Positions 17,697 through 26,950 of a stretch of 64,000 nt of DNA are shown here, one piece after another (position 1 is the first letter of the stretch; the number at the start of each line of letters is the position of its first letter). The stretch spans positions 1 to 64,000 of the forward strand of contig NZ_BONQ01000156.1 in NCBI RefSeq assembly GCF_016862795.1, in the 5' to 3' direction. The stretch is from Dactylosporangium siamense. Its GTDB lineage: Bacteria > Actinomycetota > Actinomycetes > Mycobacteriales > Micromonosporaceae. The position numbers and the translations under genes were made by a program. The notes below the pieces were generated by a model. It saw only the letters and a list, made by a program, of their open reading frames with translations. It did not search any database and was not told the DNA's origin.

Positions 17697-18037
17697 CCGC
17701 TCTGGCCGGCCTCGGCGGCCGGTTCCGCGTCGGGCTTGCGCCGCAAGGTCACCGTCACCTCGAACGTGGCCCCGGTCGTGGCCCGCGACACGACGACCCC
17801 GGCCTCGGCGTTGAGCGTGACCCCGAACTTCGCCTGCAGCTCCGCGACCTCCCACCCGGACAGGTCGGGAGTGACGTTCGCGGCGACGGCCCGCACCCCG
17901 GCGACGATCGCGGACTGCACGTCGGACAGCCGGTCCCGCAACCGCTCGACGGTCCCGTCACCCCACGAGATCTCCCGCCCGCCGGCGAGCTCGACCACCT
18001 GCACCACAACACCCTCAGCCACCGCCGCCTCGCTCAT
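17693..18037 (-). CDS. Trypco1 / CU044_2847 family protein (trypsin co-occurring domain 1)
   Basis: The 114-residue protein from ATG 18037 (an in-frame ATG at 18058 is possible) opens with VVVQVVELAGG and carries the family signature PDLSGWEVAELQAKFGVTLN followed by AEAGVVVSRATTGATFEVTV. This domain is known from genes next to trypsin-like proteases in conflict operons. It probably binds and regulates the protease encoded immediately downstream, to which it is coupled by a 4-base overlap. It is the first gene of the five-gene operon. Confidence 0.88.
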   Translation of the reverse strand: MSEAAVAEGVVVQVVELAGGREISWGDGTVERLRDRLSDVQSAIVAGVRAVAANVTPDLSGWEVAELQAKFGVTLNAEAGVVVSRATTGATFEVTVTLRRKPDAEPAAEAGQSG

Positions 18038-18163
18038 CGCCACACCGTACCGTCGCATGCACGGGGCTCACTACCGGTACTCCGGGCGCCTTGCCCGCGC
18101 CGGTGGGCCTGTACGGTCGGCGGCATCGATTCCCGGCGGCAGGCACCCTGGAGGCTGGAACTG

Positions 18164-20269
18164 ATGACGAGCGGGCCCGACCTGCGGTCGACGGTCCTGG
18201 CGTGGGAGGACGGGGAGCGGGACCGGTGGTGGTCGCGGGCCACGGCGCTGGAGCACGGGCGCGAGCAGCCGGACTGGGGCGCCGCGGTGGCGCGGGCCGA
18301 CGATCTGTCGAACCTGACCCCGGCGCAGCTGTCATGGCTGATCGTGCGGGGGCCGGAGTCGTCGGCGCGGGCGCTGCTGGGCAAGTCGCTGATCCTGCTG
18401 CGCCATGGACAGCGCATCGACCTGGACCGGGTCGCGGTCGCCCGGTTCGGACTGGACGCGCTGCCGCTGGTGCTGCGCGACGCGGGCGGGGACGCCGACC
18501 GCCTGGGCCTGCTGGTGCTGCCGTTCCGGGGCGCCGAGGTGGCCACGCTGATCGCGGGCTGGCTCCGGCACCTGGGCTCGGCGCGGCTCTGGGCGCGGCT
18601 GTGGCTGCAGCGGCACGCGGACGTGGCGATGCGGACGCTGACGCCGGTCGCCGAGGGGCGCCCGGGCCGGGCCCAGCAGCAGGCGGAGGACGCGCTGCGC
18701 TTCCTGGAGGCGGCGTCCGGGGTCCCGTCGTTGTTCGCGGTGCCGGCGTATGCCACGCGCAAGGGCCGTCCGCCGGCCTGGACCCGCCCCGATCGGCTGC
18801 CGGAGCTGCAGCGGGCCGGCGGCGGGGCGCTGCCGCACGACCAGGTGGCCCGGGTCGTGGAGGCACTGGGCTGGTCGCGCCTGGCCGGACCGCCGGAGCC
18901 GGCGCCCGGATCCGACGGTGCCGTGCCGGTGGCCGTCGAGTCGTCGGTGGCCACGCAGCCCCTCGTCCAGCCGGCCGAACCGGAGGCCCGCGAGCGCATC
19001 GCGGGCTGCGACCCTGCCAGCCTGGCGGCGTTCGGCCGGGCCGTGCTGCACGAGTGGGTGGAGGACGGGGCGCCGCCGGCGGAGTCCTGGGCGCTGCTGG
19101 CGCAGGCGCACATCGGCGACGACGCCACCATGGACGTGCTCGCGCCGCTGGTGCGATCGTGGCCGGCCCTCAGCCGCTACGCGCGGGCGATCGACGGGTT
19201 CGCGGTCCTGGCCACCGTAGGCACGGACGCGGCGCTGCGGCAGCTGGTGGCGATCGAGGAGAACATGTCGGGCGGGGCGACGAACGAGCGGGCCACCAAC
19301 TACCTCACGCAGGCCGCCGCCCGGCGCGGGCTGTCCGTGACGCAGCTGGCGGACCGGCTGGCGGCCACCCACGGCCTCGACACCGGCGTCACGCTGGACT
19401 ACGGGCCGCGCGCGTTCACGGTGGTCACCGACGACCACCTCAACCTCCGGGTCGTGGACCTTGCGGGGCGGCCCGTCGCCAGGCCACCCAAGCCGGGTGT
19501 GAAGGACACCGATCCCGACGCGTACCAACGATTCCTGCAACTGAAGAAGGACCTGCGCGCGACCGTGGCGGCGCAGAGCACCCGGCTGCAGCGGGACCTG
19601 CTCGCGCGGCGGTTCCGGCCGGCCCGGGACCTGCCGGCGGTCGTGCTGCCGCACCCGATCCTGGGACCCCTCGCGCGGCGGCTCCTGTGGGGCGAGTACG
19701 ACCAGCGGCGCCGCCTGATCCGGGCCCTGCGGATCGCCGAGGACGGCAGCTTCGCCGACCTGCACGACTCGGCGGCGACCGTCGACGGGGACGCACTGCT
19801 CGGCCTCGTGCACCCCGCGGACCTGGGCCCGGACCTGGCCCACTGGATGCAGCTCTGCACCGACTATGAGATCCTGCCGCCGTTTCCGCAGCTGCACCGG
19901 CCGGTGGTGACGCTCACCGAGGCGGAGCGCGCCGCGACCGGCCTGACCGGGTTCGGGCCGCTTTCGACCGGGCGGGCCCTGGAACTCATGCACCGCAGAG
20001 CGTGGCGGGGCAACGGTTCGTCCTTCGTGCCGAGCCGGCCGCACACGCAGCTGGCGCACGACCTGCCGGACGGGCTGTCGCTGCTGGTGGAGATCACTCC
20101 GGGGGCCGACTCGGCGTTCAACGCGCCGTCGGACCAGCAGGTCACCGAGATCTGGCTGGACGATGCCTGGTCGGACCACCTGCAGCTGGCCCGGCACCTC
20201 CCCCTGGGCACCGCCGACCCGGCCGCGTTGTCGGAGTTGCTGGTCGAGCTGCGCGGCGGGTCAGCCTGA
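18164..20269 (+). CDS. DUF4132 domain protein
   Basis: The 701-residue protein starts at ATG 18164 after CTGGAGG. The N-terminal half is helical (DLSNLTPAQLSWLIVRG, RARALL-like repeats). The C-terminal 350 residues match DUF4132: DYGPRAFTVVTDDHLNLRV, GKR-like AARPPKPGVKDTDPDAYQRF, then LKKDLRATVAAQSTRLQRDL, LARRLLWGEYD, FRIAEDG-like ALRIAEDGSFADLHD and VHPADLGPD. Function is unknown; DUF4132 and WGR proteins often sit beside MoxR-vWA genes. It is divergent from the five-gene operon across 126 bases, and its stop overlaps the convergent gene by 9 bases. Confidence 0.82.
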   Translation: MTSGPDLRSTVLAWEDGERDRWWSRATALEHGREQPDWGAAVARADDLSNLTPAQLSWLIVRGPESSARALLGKSLILLRHGQRIDLDRVAVARFGLDALPLVLRDAGGDADRLGLLVLPFRGAEVATLIAGWLRHLGSARLWARLWLQRHADVAMRTLTPVAEGRPGRAQQQAEDALRFLEAASGVPSLFAVPAYATRKGRPPAWTRPDRLPELQRAGGGALPHDQVARVVEALGWSRLAGPPEPAPGSDGAVPVAVESSVATQPLVQPAEPEARERIAGCDPASLAAFGRAVLHEWVEDGAPPAESWALLAQAHIGDDATMDVLAPLVRSWPALSRYARAIDGFAVLATVGTDAALRQLVAIEENMSGGATNERATNYLTQAAARRGLSVTQLADRLAATHGLDTGVTLDYGPRAFTVVTDDHLNLRVVDLAGRPVARPPKPGVKDTDPDAYQRFLQLKKDLRATVAAQSTRLQRDLLARRFRPARDLPAVVLPHPILGPLARRLLWGEYDQRRRLIRALRIAEDGSFADLHDSAATVDGDALLGLVHPADLGPDLAHWMQLCTDYEILPPFPQLHRPVVTLTEAERAATGLTGFGPLSTGRALELMHRRAWRGNGSSFVPSRPHTQLAHDLPDGLSLLVEITPGADSAFNAPSDQQVTEIWLDDAWSDHLQLARHLPLGTADPAALSELLVELRGGSA

Positions 20270-23200
20270 CGCCGACACGTCCAGGGCGGCCTCCCGGACG
20301 TCCGGGTCGGCATGGCGGCGCAGCTCGTCGAGCCGGCGCAGCTGCGGCGCCGGCCAGCGCTCCTGCGTGGCGGCGAGCCGGAGCCACAGCAGCGCCGCGG
20401 CGAGGCCGGGACGCCCGGCGAGGTGGTCGAGGACCGCGGCCAGGCGGGCGGGCTCCGTCAGGCGGGGCAGGCCCCGCCAGGACTCGACATCGAACCGGTG
20501 CGGCCGGTCGTCCACGGCGTCGAGCAGCCGGTCCCACAGCGCCTGGTCCGGCCCGGCGCCATCGGCTTCCGCGAGGTCGCCGAGGGCGAGGTGGGTCAGC
20601 AGCCGCACCCGCACGCTGGGCAGGTCGCACGGGACGAGCCCCCGTTCGAGCACGCGGGCGGCGGCGCGCCGGGCGGCCGGCGGCGTGTGCGACAGGCCGA
20701 GGGTCAGCGTGGTGGCCAGGCCGGCCAGCCGGCGCCGGACCGTCACCGGGTCGCGGTCCGCCTGCACCGCGAGCACCTCCACGGTGGCCGCCCAGGCGTG
20801 GTCGCCGGCCGGGGTGCCCAGGGCAGCGCCCAGGGTGGACCGCGCCGCGCCGGACACGTCGTCGGGGTGATCGATGCCGACCATCCGGGCGACCACGTCG
20901 AGGCCCTCGGGTGCGTAGCGGGTCCAGCGCGCGTATCCGATCAGCACCGCCGGGTCGCCGGTGTCGAGGGCACGGACCAGCAGGCGGGCCATGGCCGGCC
21001 GCCGATCGGCGGGGACCCGCTCGACCGGCGTCGCCAGGATCGCGGCCCGGACGGCCCCGGGTTGTGCGCCGGGGCGCAGCGCCGCGGCGAGGAGCTCCGC
21101 GACGCCGCCCGTGGTCTCGACGGACGGGACCAGGGTGGCGGCCACCGTGGCGCGGACGTCGCGGTGCAGGTCGGGCAGGCGCCAGGCGTCGACGAGGGAG
21201 GCCACGGCCGCCGGGGTGCCGAGCGCGCCGAGGGCCCGCACGGCCTCCTTCGCCGGTGCGAGCCGGCCACCGCTGCGCAGCGTGGCGGTGAGGACGCCGA
21301 CCGCGGCGGCGTCGGTGACGGTGTCCAGCGCGGCCCGCAGCGCCCGGGCGGCGGCCCGGGCCCGGTAGCCGACGGGGTCGTCGACGCGCTCCGCGAGATG
21401 GGTCAGGCCCTGCGTGCCGCGGGCCAGGGCGCCCAGCGCGGCCGTGGCGACCCCGCCGTCGTCCGCCCCGGCGAGAGTGACGAGCAGCTCCGGGTCGTCG
21501 AGCACGCGGACGGCCGCGATCCGGTCGGCGGGTGCGACGGACGGGTCGGTGGCCTGCTCGGCCGCGGCGTCCAGATACCAGGTTCGCTGCGCCGGTCGCC
21601 AGGCCCGCAGCGCCGCAGCGGTGGCCGGGAGCAACGGCCGCAGCGACCGCACCGCGGCGTGGTCGAGCAGGCTCGTGTGCCGGGTGGTCAGCAGGCGGGC
21701 GATCTCCGGCACCCGCGCGACCGCCGGATCGTGCTCCAGCAGGGTCCGCAGCCGCTCGGCCCGGTCCGCGGGGGCGCCGCCGACCCACAGCCGCGCCGCC
21801 TCCCGCGCGATCTCGGGATCCGTGGCGCCCAGCGCGATGTCCCGCATCCGGTCGCCGAGGTCCAGCCCGAGCTGCGCCGCCACCGCCAGCAGCGCCCGGC
21901 CGTCGAGGTCGCGGCGGGCGAGGTCCCACACGGCGGCCTGGACGTGCGGCCGCAGCCGTGGCGCGCCGTACCACGGGCCGAGGCCCCGCATGGTGCGCGC
22001 GTACACCAGGAAGACCTCGGCCGCCCGGGCCACCTCGGCGGCACCGGCGTCCTGGCGGTGCGCCGCGCCGAGCGCGACGGTGAGGGTGCGGGTGAGCCAT
22101 TCGTCGATGTCCAGCCACGAGCCCGGGGCGGCGTCGGGGCGGGTGAGGACGGCGTGCACGACGGCGGCGATCACCGGCACCGGCACGGCGGTGACACTGC
22201 GGGCGGGTGCGGCGCCGAGCAGGCTCAGCACCGGGTGCTGGACGAGGTGCTGGTCGGTCCAGGCGCGCCCGGCCCGGCCGATCGCGTCGGTGTCGGCGGC
22301 CGGGTCCGGGTCGAGCATCGCGCTGCGCAGCAGCGCCAGCCAGCCACGCTCCCGCTCGTCGGGGCGGTGGCTGTGGGTCATGCTCAGCAGGGTGTCGCGG
22401 ACCTCCTGGTACGGCAGTAGCGCGAGCACCTCCGGATCGCCGGGGCGCTCCGCCAGCAGCGTCCGTGCCCCGGCCACCCGGTCGGCGAACGGCAGGGCCA
22501 TGAGCTCGACGACGGACGGACCCGGCAGCGGGCGGCGGCGGGCGGGTGGCAGCGCGCCGAGCAGCGCGGCACGCCCTTCGGCGTCGGTGAGGCGCGCGAG
22601 GGTGTCGAGGTCGGCGGCCGGCAGCCGGCGGACCGTGCGGCGGGCCCGCCGGGGCAGCCGGGGCAGGCCGTGCGACGGCGTCGGGAACCACCACCACGTG
22701 CGGTCCCGCAGCGCCGCCGCGACGGCGGCCGGGGTGCCGAGCTCGTACCAGTGCCGGTCCGGGGACACGATCGCGGCCGCGGTCGGATCGCGCCGCAGCG
22801 CGGTCTCCACGGCGTGCCGCCGGTCGAACCACCGCAGCGCCGGGTCCGTGGCGCCGTCCTCGACCAGCCGGCGCGCGACGGCGACCGGCGCCACCCGGGC
22901 CAGGCGGTGCAGGTCGTCGACCGTGACCCGCAGCGCCGGCAGCCACCGCTCGACGGCGTCGGGGGAGCAGGCCGACAGGAGCAGCGGCCGGTCCCGGGCG
23001 GGGACGAGCGGCAGCAGCGACCCGGCCAGGTCCCGGCGACCGGACCGGCGCAGCACGCGGTACACCTGCCGCCGGATGACGAACGGTGCGCTCAGCGCGA
23101 GGCGGCGCAGCGCGGCGTCGGACACCGGGAGGCGGACCGCCGCGGACAACGCCCGGCCCAGCAGGTCGACGTCGTCGAGGGCCCGCTCAACCGCGGCGAC

Positions 23201-23380
23201 GTCGCGCCGCACGACGGCGAGGAACAACGCGTCCTGCCGGTCGTCCACGTCGCCGGCGGACAGTCGCGTGTGGTGGGTTTGGTACTGCGCGGCGGAGAGG
23301 CTGAGCGCGAACCGGGCCAGTTCCCGCCGCCGCGAGGGTGCGTCGATGGTGTTCAGGCGGTCACGATAGCGCAAAGGCAT
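20261..23380 (-). CDS. large helical-repeat (HEAT-like) protein
   Basis: From ATG 23380 (MPLRYRDRLNTIDAPSRRRE) the protein is 1,039 residues of almost continuous amphipathic helices, rich in Ala, Arg, Leu and Val. HEAT-like units are visible, for example AAVRVLDDPELLVTLAGAD, then EAVRALGALGTPAAVASLVD and DVREAALDVSASG at the end. There is no enzymatic motif, signal or membrane segment. A GTG at 23404 is an alternative start. The start codon lies inside a strong hairpin (23376-23417) and has no clear ribosome site. Its position next to the DUF4132 gene and the conflict operon suggests a scaffold role in the same island (inference). Confidence 0.7.
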   Translation of the reverse strand: MPLRYRDRLNTIDAPSRRRELARFALSLSAAQYQTHHTRLSAGDVDDRQDALFLAVVRRDVAAVERALDDVDLLGRALSAAVRLPVSDAALRRLALSAPFVIRRQVYRVLRRSGRRDLAGSLLPLVPARDRPLLLSACSPDAVERWLPALRVTVDDLHRLARVAPVAVARRLVEDGATDPALRWFDRRHAVETALRRDPTAAAIVSPDRHWYELGTPAAVAAALRDRTWWWFPTPSHGLPRLPRRARRTVRRLPAADLDTLARLTDAEGRAALLGALPPARRRPLPGPSVVELMALPFADRVAGARTLLAERPGDPEVLALLPYQEVRDTLLSMTHSHRPDERERGWLALLRSAMLDPDPAADTDAIGRAGRAWTDQHLVQHPVLSLLGAAPARSVTAVPVPVIAAVVHAVLTRPDAAPGSWLDIDEWLTRTLTVALGAAHRQDAGAAEVARAAEVFLVYARTMRGLGPWYGAPRLRPHVQAAVWDLARRDLDGRALLAVAAQLGLDLGDRMRDIALGATDPEIAREAARLWVGGAPADRAERLRTLLEHDPAVARVPEIARLLTTRHTSLLDHAAVRSLRPLLPATAAALRAWRPAQRTWYLDAAAEQATDPSVAPADRIAAVRVLDDPELLVTLAGADDGGVATAALGALARGTQGLTHLAERVDDPVGYRARAAARALRAALDTVTDAAAVGVLTATLRSGGRLAPAKEAVRALGALGTPAAVASLVDAWRLPDLHRDVRATVAATLVPSVETTGGVAELLAAALRPGAQPGAVRAAILATPVERVPADRRPAMARLLVRALDTGDPAVLIGYARWTRYAPEGLDVVARMVGIDHPDDVSGAARSTLGAALGTPAGDHAWAATVEVLAVQADRDPVTVRRRLAGLATTLTLGLSHTPPAARRAAARVLERGLVPCDLPSVRVRLLTHLALGDLAEADGAGPDQALWDRLLDAVDDRPHRFDVESWRGLPRLTEPARLAAVLDHLAGRPGLAAALLWLRLAATQERWPAPQLRRLDELRRHADPDVREAALDVSASG

Positions 23381-23417
23381 GGTGGGCGGTGACCGCCAAG
23401 ACACCGCCCACCATGCC
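23376..23417 (-). terminator. hairpin downstream of the ABC operon, covering the next start codon
   Basis: GGCATGGTGGGCGGTG at 23376-23391 is perfectly complementary to CACCGCCCACCATGCC at 23402-23417, a 16-base stem with a 10-base loop. It lies 16 bases after the permease stop and would terminate the ABC operon. One arm contains the ATG of the helical-repeat gene on the same strand, so it could also block that gene's translation. Confidence 0.7.
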
Positions 23418-23432
23418 GGTCTGTGTGCCGCC

Positions 23433-24425
23433 CTACGAGTCCTGCGCCTTGCCCGTCGTCACGCGGGCGAGGACCAGGGCGACGAGGATGATCAGGCCGT
23501 ACACCGCCTGGATCCACTGCGCCGAGACGCCGGCGAGGGTCAGGATGTTGGTGATCAGGCCGAGGACCAGCACGCCGCAGAGGGCGCCGAACAGGGTGCC
23601 CTTGCCGCCGTTCATGCTGACGCCGCCGATGACCGCGGCGGCGAAGACCTTGAAGATGAGGCCGTCGCCCTGCGCCGCGGCGATGGACCCGAGCCGGCCG
23701 GTCATCAACAGCCCGGCGAGCGCGGCGAGGACGCCCGCGACGATGAAGACGATCCACATGACCCGGTCGGTGCGGATGCCGGCGGCGCGGGCGGCGTCGA
23801 CGTTGCCGCCGACCGCGTAGACGGCCCGCCCGTGCCGGAACCAGCCGAGCACCGCGATCCCCACGGCGAAGAGCGTGCCGCAGAGCCAGATCGACAGCGG
23901 CAGGCCGAGCCAGGTGGCGCTGCCGAGATACAGCACCGACGGCGGCAGCTCGAACAGGCTCTGGCCGCCGGTGATGCCGATCTGCAGCCCCCGCAGCGTG
24001 ATGAGCATGCCCAGCGTGACGATGAACGCGGACAGCCCGAAACGCACGATCAGCAGCGCGTTGAGCGCGCCGACGAGCAGCCCGACGAGCAGGATCAGCG
24101 GCACGGCGAGCGCCGAGGGCCAGGACGTGCCGAGCCCGTTGCTGGCGGCCGGGATGACCAGCGCGACGCCGAGCGCCGGCGCGAGGCCGACGGTCGACTC
24201 CAGGGACAGGTCGAAGCGGCCGCCGATCAGGATGACCGTCTCGGCGAGGACCAGCAGCGACAGCTCGGTCTGCTGCTGCAGCACGTTGATGATGTTGGTG
24301 CTGGACAGGAAGACGGGGTCGACGACCGCGCCGACGACGAGCAGGACGAGGATCGCCGGGATGAGGGTGAGGTCCCGCATCCTGGCCAGGCGGATCCCGG
24401 AGAGGCGGGCCGGGACTGTGCTCAT
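23433..24425 (-). CDS. ABC transporter permease, ribose/xylose class
   Basis: The 330-residue protein has about nine or ten hydrophobic helices and the BPD_transp_2 pattern: NIINVLQQQTELSLLVLAET, GGRFDLSLESTVGLAPALGV (the conserved G-x-D-L-S loop), LNALLIVRFGLSAFIVTLGM, and AVYAVGGNVDAARAAGIRTD, the EAA-like cytoplasmic loop that contacts the ATPase. ATG 24425 overlaps the ATPase stop in ATGA. It forms the membrane channel for the sugar or related solute delivered by the lipoprotein encoded at 25909-26940. It is the last gene of the operon. Confidence 0.92.
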   Translation of the reverse strand: MSTVPARLSGIRLARMRDLTLIPAILVLLVVGAVVDPVFLSSTNIINVLQQQTELSLLVLAETVILIGGRFDLSLESTVGLAPALGVALVIPAASNGLGTSWPSALAVPLILLVGLLVGALNALLIVRFGLSAFIVTLGMLITLRGLQIGITGGQSLFELPPSVLYLGSATWLGLPLSIWLCGTLFAVGIAVLGWFRHGRAVYAVGGNVDAARAAGIRTDRVMWIVFIVAGVLAALAGLLMTGRLGSIAAAQGDGLIFKVFAAAVIGGVSMNGGKGTLFGALCGVLVLGLITNILTLAGVSAQWIQAVYGLIILVALVLARVTTGKAQDS

Positions 24426-25909
24426 CGGGTGACTCCTTCGACGGCGGCGACGACGTCGGTGTCGCTCCACCCGGCGGGCAGGGCCGCGGCGACGCGGCCG
24501 TGGAACATGACGAGGACCCGGTCGCAGTGGCGCAGGTCGTCGAGCTCGTCGGAGACCATGAGCACCGCCGTGCCGGTGCCGGCGGCGGTGCGCACCGCGT
24601 CGAGCAGGGACTCCTTGGAGCGCACGTCGACGCCCGCGGTCGGGTTGATCAGGACCAGGACCGACGGCGCGGTGCTCAGGGCGCGGGCGAGCACGACCTT
24701 CTGCGCGTTGCCGCCGGACAGGCTGCTCACCGGTGCGGCCGGCCCTGACGTGTGGATGTCGAACCGGTCGATGAACGCCCGCGCGGTCGCCGCCAGTTTC
24801 GTGGGGGAGACGTAGCCGGCCGGCCCGAACGACGCGGCGATCGGCAGGGTGGCGTTCTCCGCCACCGACAGCAGCGGGATGAGCCCTTCGCGGTGCCGGT
24901 CGTGCGGCACCAGGCCGATCCCGGCGGCGAGGGCGGCCGGCACGCTGCCCGGTGTGACGGTGCGGCCGCCGACGGTCACCGTGCCGGTCGTGGGGCGCCG
25001 CAGCCCGCCGACGGTTTCCGCGAGGGCGACCTTGCCGCTGCTGCCGGAGCCGGTGACCCCGACGATCTCCCCGGCGCGCACGTCGACGTCGATCGAGGTG
25101 TACGAACCGCGCAACGTCAATCCCGCCACCCGCAACGCCACCTGGGTCTCCGGCGGGACCGGCGGGCGGGCACCGACCGTGGTGAGCCCGACCGCCTCGC
25201 CGGTCATCGCGGTGACGAGCGCGTCGTGGTCGACGGTGCCGACGGGCGCGGTCAGCACGTGCCGCGCGTCCCGCAGCACGGTGACGGTGTCGCAGACCTC
25301 GTACACCTCCCGCAGGTGGTGCGAGATGAACAGCATCGTCACGCCGGTCGCGGACAGGGCCCGGAGCCGGACGAAGAGGCGTTCGATCGCGGTCGCGTCG
25401 AGCCGAGCGGTCGGCTCGTCGAGGATGATGAACCGGGTGCCCTGCGACAGGGCCCGCGCGATCTCGACCAGCTGCCGCTGCTCGACGCCCAGGTCACCGG
25501 CCCGGGCAGCGGGGTCGACGTCGACGGCGAAGTCGTCCAGCAGCTGCTTCGCGCGCCGGCGGAGCGGCCCCCAGCGGACGAAGTCGCCCTGGCGGTTGAG
25601 GAAGAGGTTCTCCGCCACCGACAGGTCCGCGATGATGGTGGAGCGCTGGAAGACGCAGGCCACGCGGCGGCGCCACGCGGCCCGGTCCGGCACCGGCGGG
25701 GCCGGCTCCCCATCGAAGCGGACCACGCCGGCGTCCGGGCTCTGCAGCCCGGTGAGCAGCGACACGAGCGTCGACTTGCCGGCGCCGTTGCGGCCCACGA
25801 GGGCGTGGGTGCTGCCCGGCGCGATGGACAGCGACACGTCGTGCAACGCCGTGGTGGCGCCGAAGCGCTTGCTCGTGTTGACGGCCTCCACCGCCGGTGC
25901 GCCCGTCAT
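24422..25909 (-). CDS. ABC transporter ATPase, RbsA-like double ATP-binding protein
   Basis: The 495-residue protein has two nucleotide-binding domains. The first is complete: Walker A GRNGAGKST, signature-region LGVEQRQLVEIARAL, Walker B with LDEPTARLD. The second has GSGSSGKV in place of Walker A (the Ser/Thr is Val), an intact LSGGNAQKVVLARAL signature, and VLVLINPTAGVD where the Walker B Asp and catalytic Glu should be. The second site is therefore probably unable to hydrolyse ATP, a stronger loss than is usual in RbsA-type proteins. Start ATG 25909 shares a base with the stop of the lipoprotein gene. Confidence 0.9.
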   Translation of the reverse strand: MTGAPAVEAVNTSKRFGATTALHDVSLSIAPGSTHALVGRNGAGKSTLVSLLTGLQSPDAGVVRFDGEPAPPVPDRAAWRRRVACVFQRSTIIADLSVAENLFLNRQGDFVRWGPLRRRAKQLLDDFAVDVDPAARAGDLGVEQRQLVEIARALSQGTRFIILDEPTARLDATAIERLFVRLRALSATGVTMLFISHHLREVYEVCDTVTVLRDARHVLTAPVGTVDHDALVTAMTGEAVGLTTVGARPPVPPETQVALRVAGLTLRGSYTSIDVDVRAGEIVGVTGSGSSGKVALAETVGGLRRPTTGTVTVGGRTVTPGSVPAALAAGIGLVPHDRHREGLIPLLSVAENATLPIAASFGPAGYVSPTKLAATARAFIDRFDIHTSGPAAPVSSLSGGNAQKVVLARALSTAPSVLVLINPTAGVDVRSKESLLDAVRTAAGTGTAVLMVSDELDDLRHCDRVLVMFHGRVAAALPAGWSDTDVVAAVEGVTR

Positions 25910-26940
25910 CACTTGCCGATCTGGTTGCCCCACAACGCCGAGTCCTCGACGTTGTCCTTGGTGACGAGCGGGGCGGGCAGCTGGTCCTCGAGCAACCCTT
26001 TCCGGACCTCGACGATGGTGCTGTCGTGGTCGGTCCTACCGGGCTGGAACGTCTTGCCCTCCACGGCGGCCTTGGCGTAGAACAGCGCGTACTTCGCGTA
26101 CAGGTCGGCGGGCTGCGACACGGTCGCGTCGATCTCGCCCTTGCGGATCGCCTCGAACTCCTGCGGGATGCCGTCGTTGGAGACGATGAAGATGTGCTTC
26201 GGGTCGCCCGGCGGGACGAGCAGGTTCTTGGTGCGCAGCAGCTGCAGCGTCGGGGCCAGGAAGACGCCGCCGGCCTGCATGTAGATGCCGTTGATGTCGG
26301 GGTGCTGGGCCAGGCGGGTCTGCAGCGCGGCGGACGCCTTCGCACCCTCCCAGTCGGTCGGCTCGGCGAACACGGTGATGCCGGGGAACTTGCTCTGCAT
26401 GCACTCGGCGAACGCCTCGGACCGGTCCCGGCCGTTCACGCTGGACAGCGAGCCCTGAAACTCGACGACCTTGCCCTTGCCACCGAGCTTCGCGCCGAGG
26501 AACTCGCACGCCTTCTGCCCGTACGCGCGGTTGTCGGCCCGCACGACCATGTAGACGTTGCCCTTGTCGGGCCGGGTGTCGACGGTGACGACGGGGATCT
26601 TCTTCTGCTCCAGCTGGGTCAGCGTGGTCGCGATCGCGCCGGTGTCCTGCGGCGCCATCACGATCGCCTTCGCGCCCTGGCTGGTGAGCGCCTGGGTGTT
26701 CGCCACGAGCTTGGCGATGTCGTTCTGCGAGTTCGTCGGCGTCATGAGGTTGATGCCGGCCTCCTTCGCGAACGCCGGGACGTACTTGGCGTAGGAGTTC
26801 CAGAAATCGGAGTCGGCCCGGGGCAGGTCGACGGCGATCGGCTTGGTTCCTCCGGCGTTCTCAGGGGTGGCGGCGGAGTCACAGGCGGTGAGCGAGACGA
26901 CCAAGGCGGTGGCCAGGATGGCCGGTCGTAACAGCTTCAT
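25909..26940 (-). CDS. sugar ABC transporter substrate-binding lipoprotein
   Basis: The 343-residue protein has a lipoprotein signal peptide with lipobox LTAC at residues 17-20. It then has a type I periplasmic-binding-protein fold: DSDFWNSYAKYVPAFAKEAG, LTSQGAKAIVMAPQD, IPVVTVDTRP, and IFIVSNDGIPQEFEAIRKG with the conserved N-D-x-x hinge region. The family binds pentoses, hexoses, inositol, autoinducer-2 and similar solutes; the ligand here cannot be read from sequence. It is followed by the ATPase and permease genes in one overlapping operon. Confidence 0.92.
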   Translation of the reverse strand: MKLLRPAILATALVVSLTACDSAATPENAGGTKPIAVDLPRADSDFWNSYAKYVPAFAKEAGINLMTPTNSQNDIAKLVANTQALTSQGAKAIVMAPQDTGAIATTLTQLEQKKIPVVTVDTRPDKGNVYMVVRADNRAYGQKACEFLGAKLGGKGKVVEFQGSLSSVNGRDRSEAFAECMQSKFPGITVFAEPTDWEGAKASAALQTRLAQHPDINGIYMQAGGVFLAPTLQLLRTKNLLVPPGDPKHIFIVSNDGIPQEFEAIRKGEIDATVSQPADLYAKYALFYAKAAVEGKTFQPGRTDHDSTIVEVRKGLLEDQLPAPLVTKDNVEDSALWGNQIGK

Positions 26941-26950
26941 GGCGGGATCC

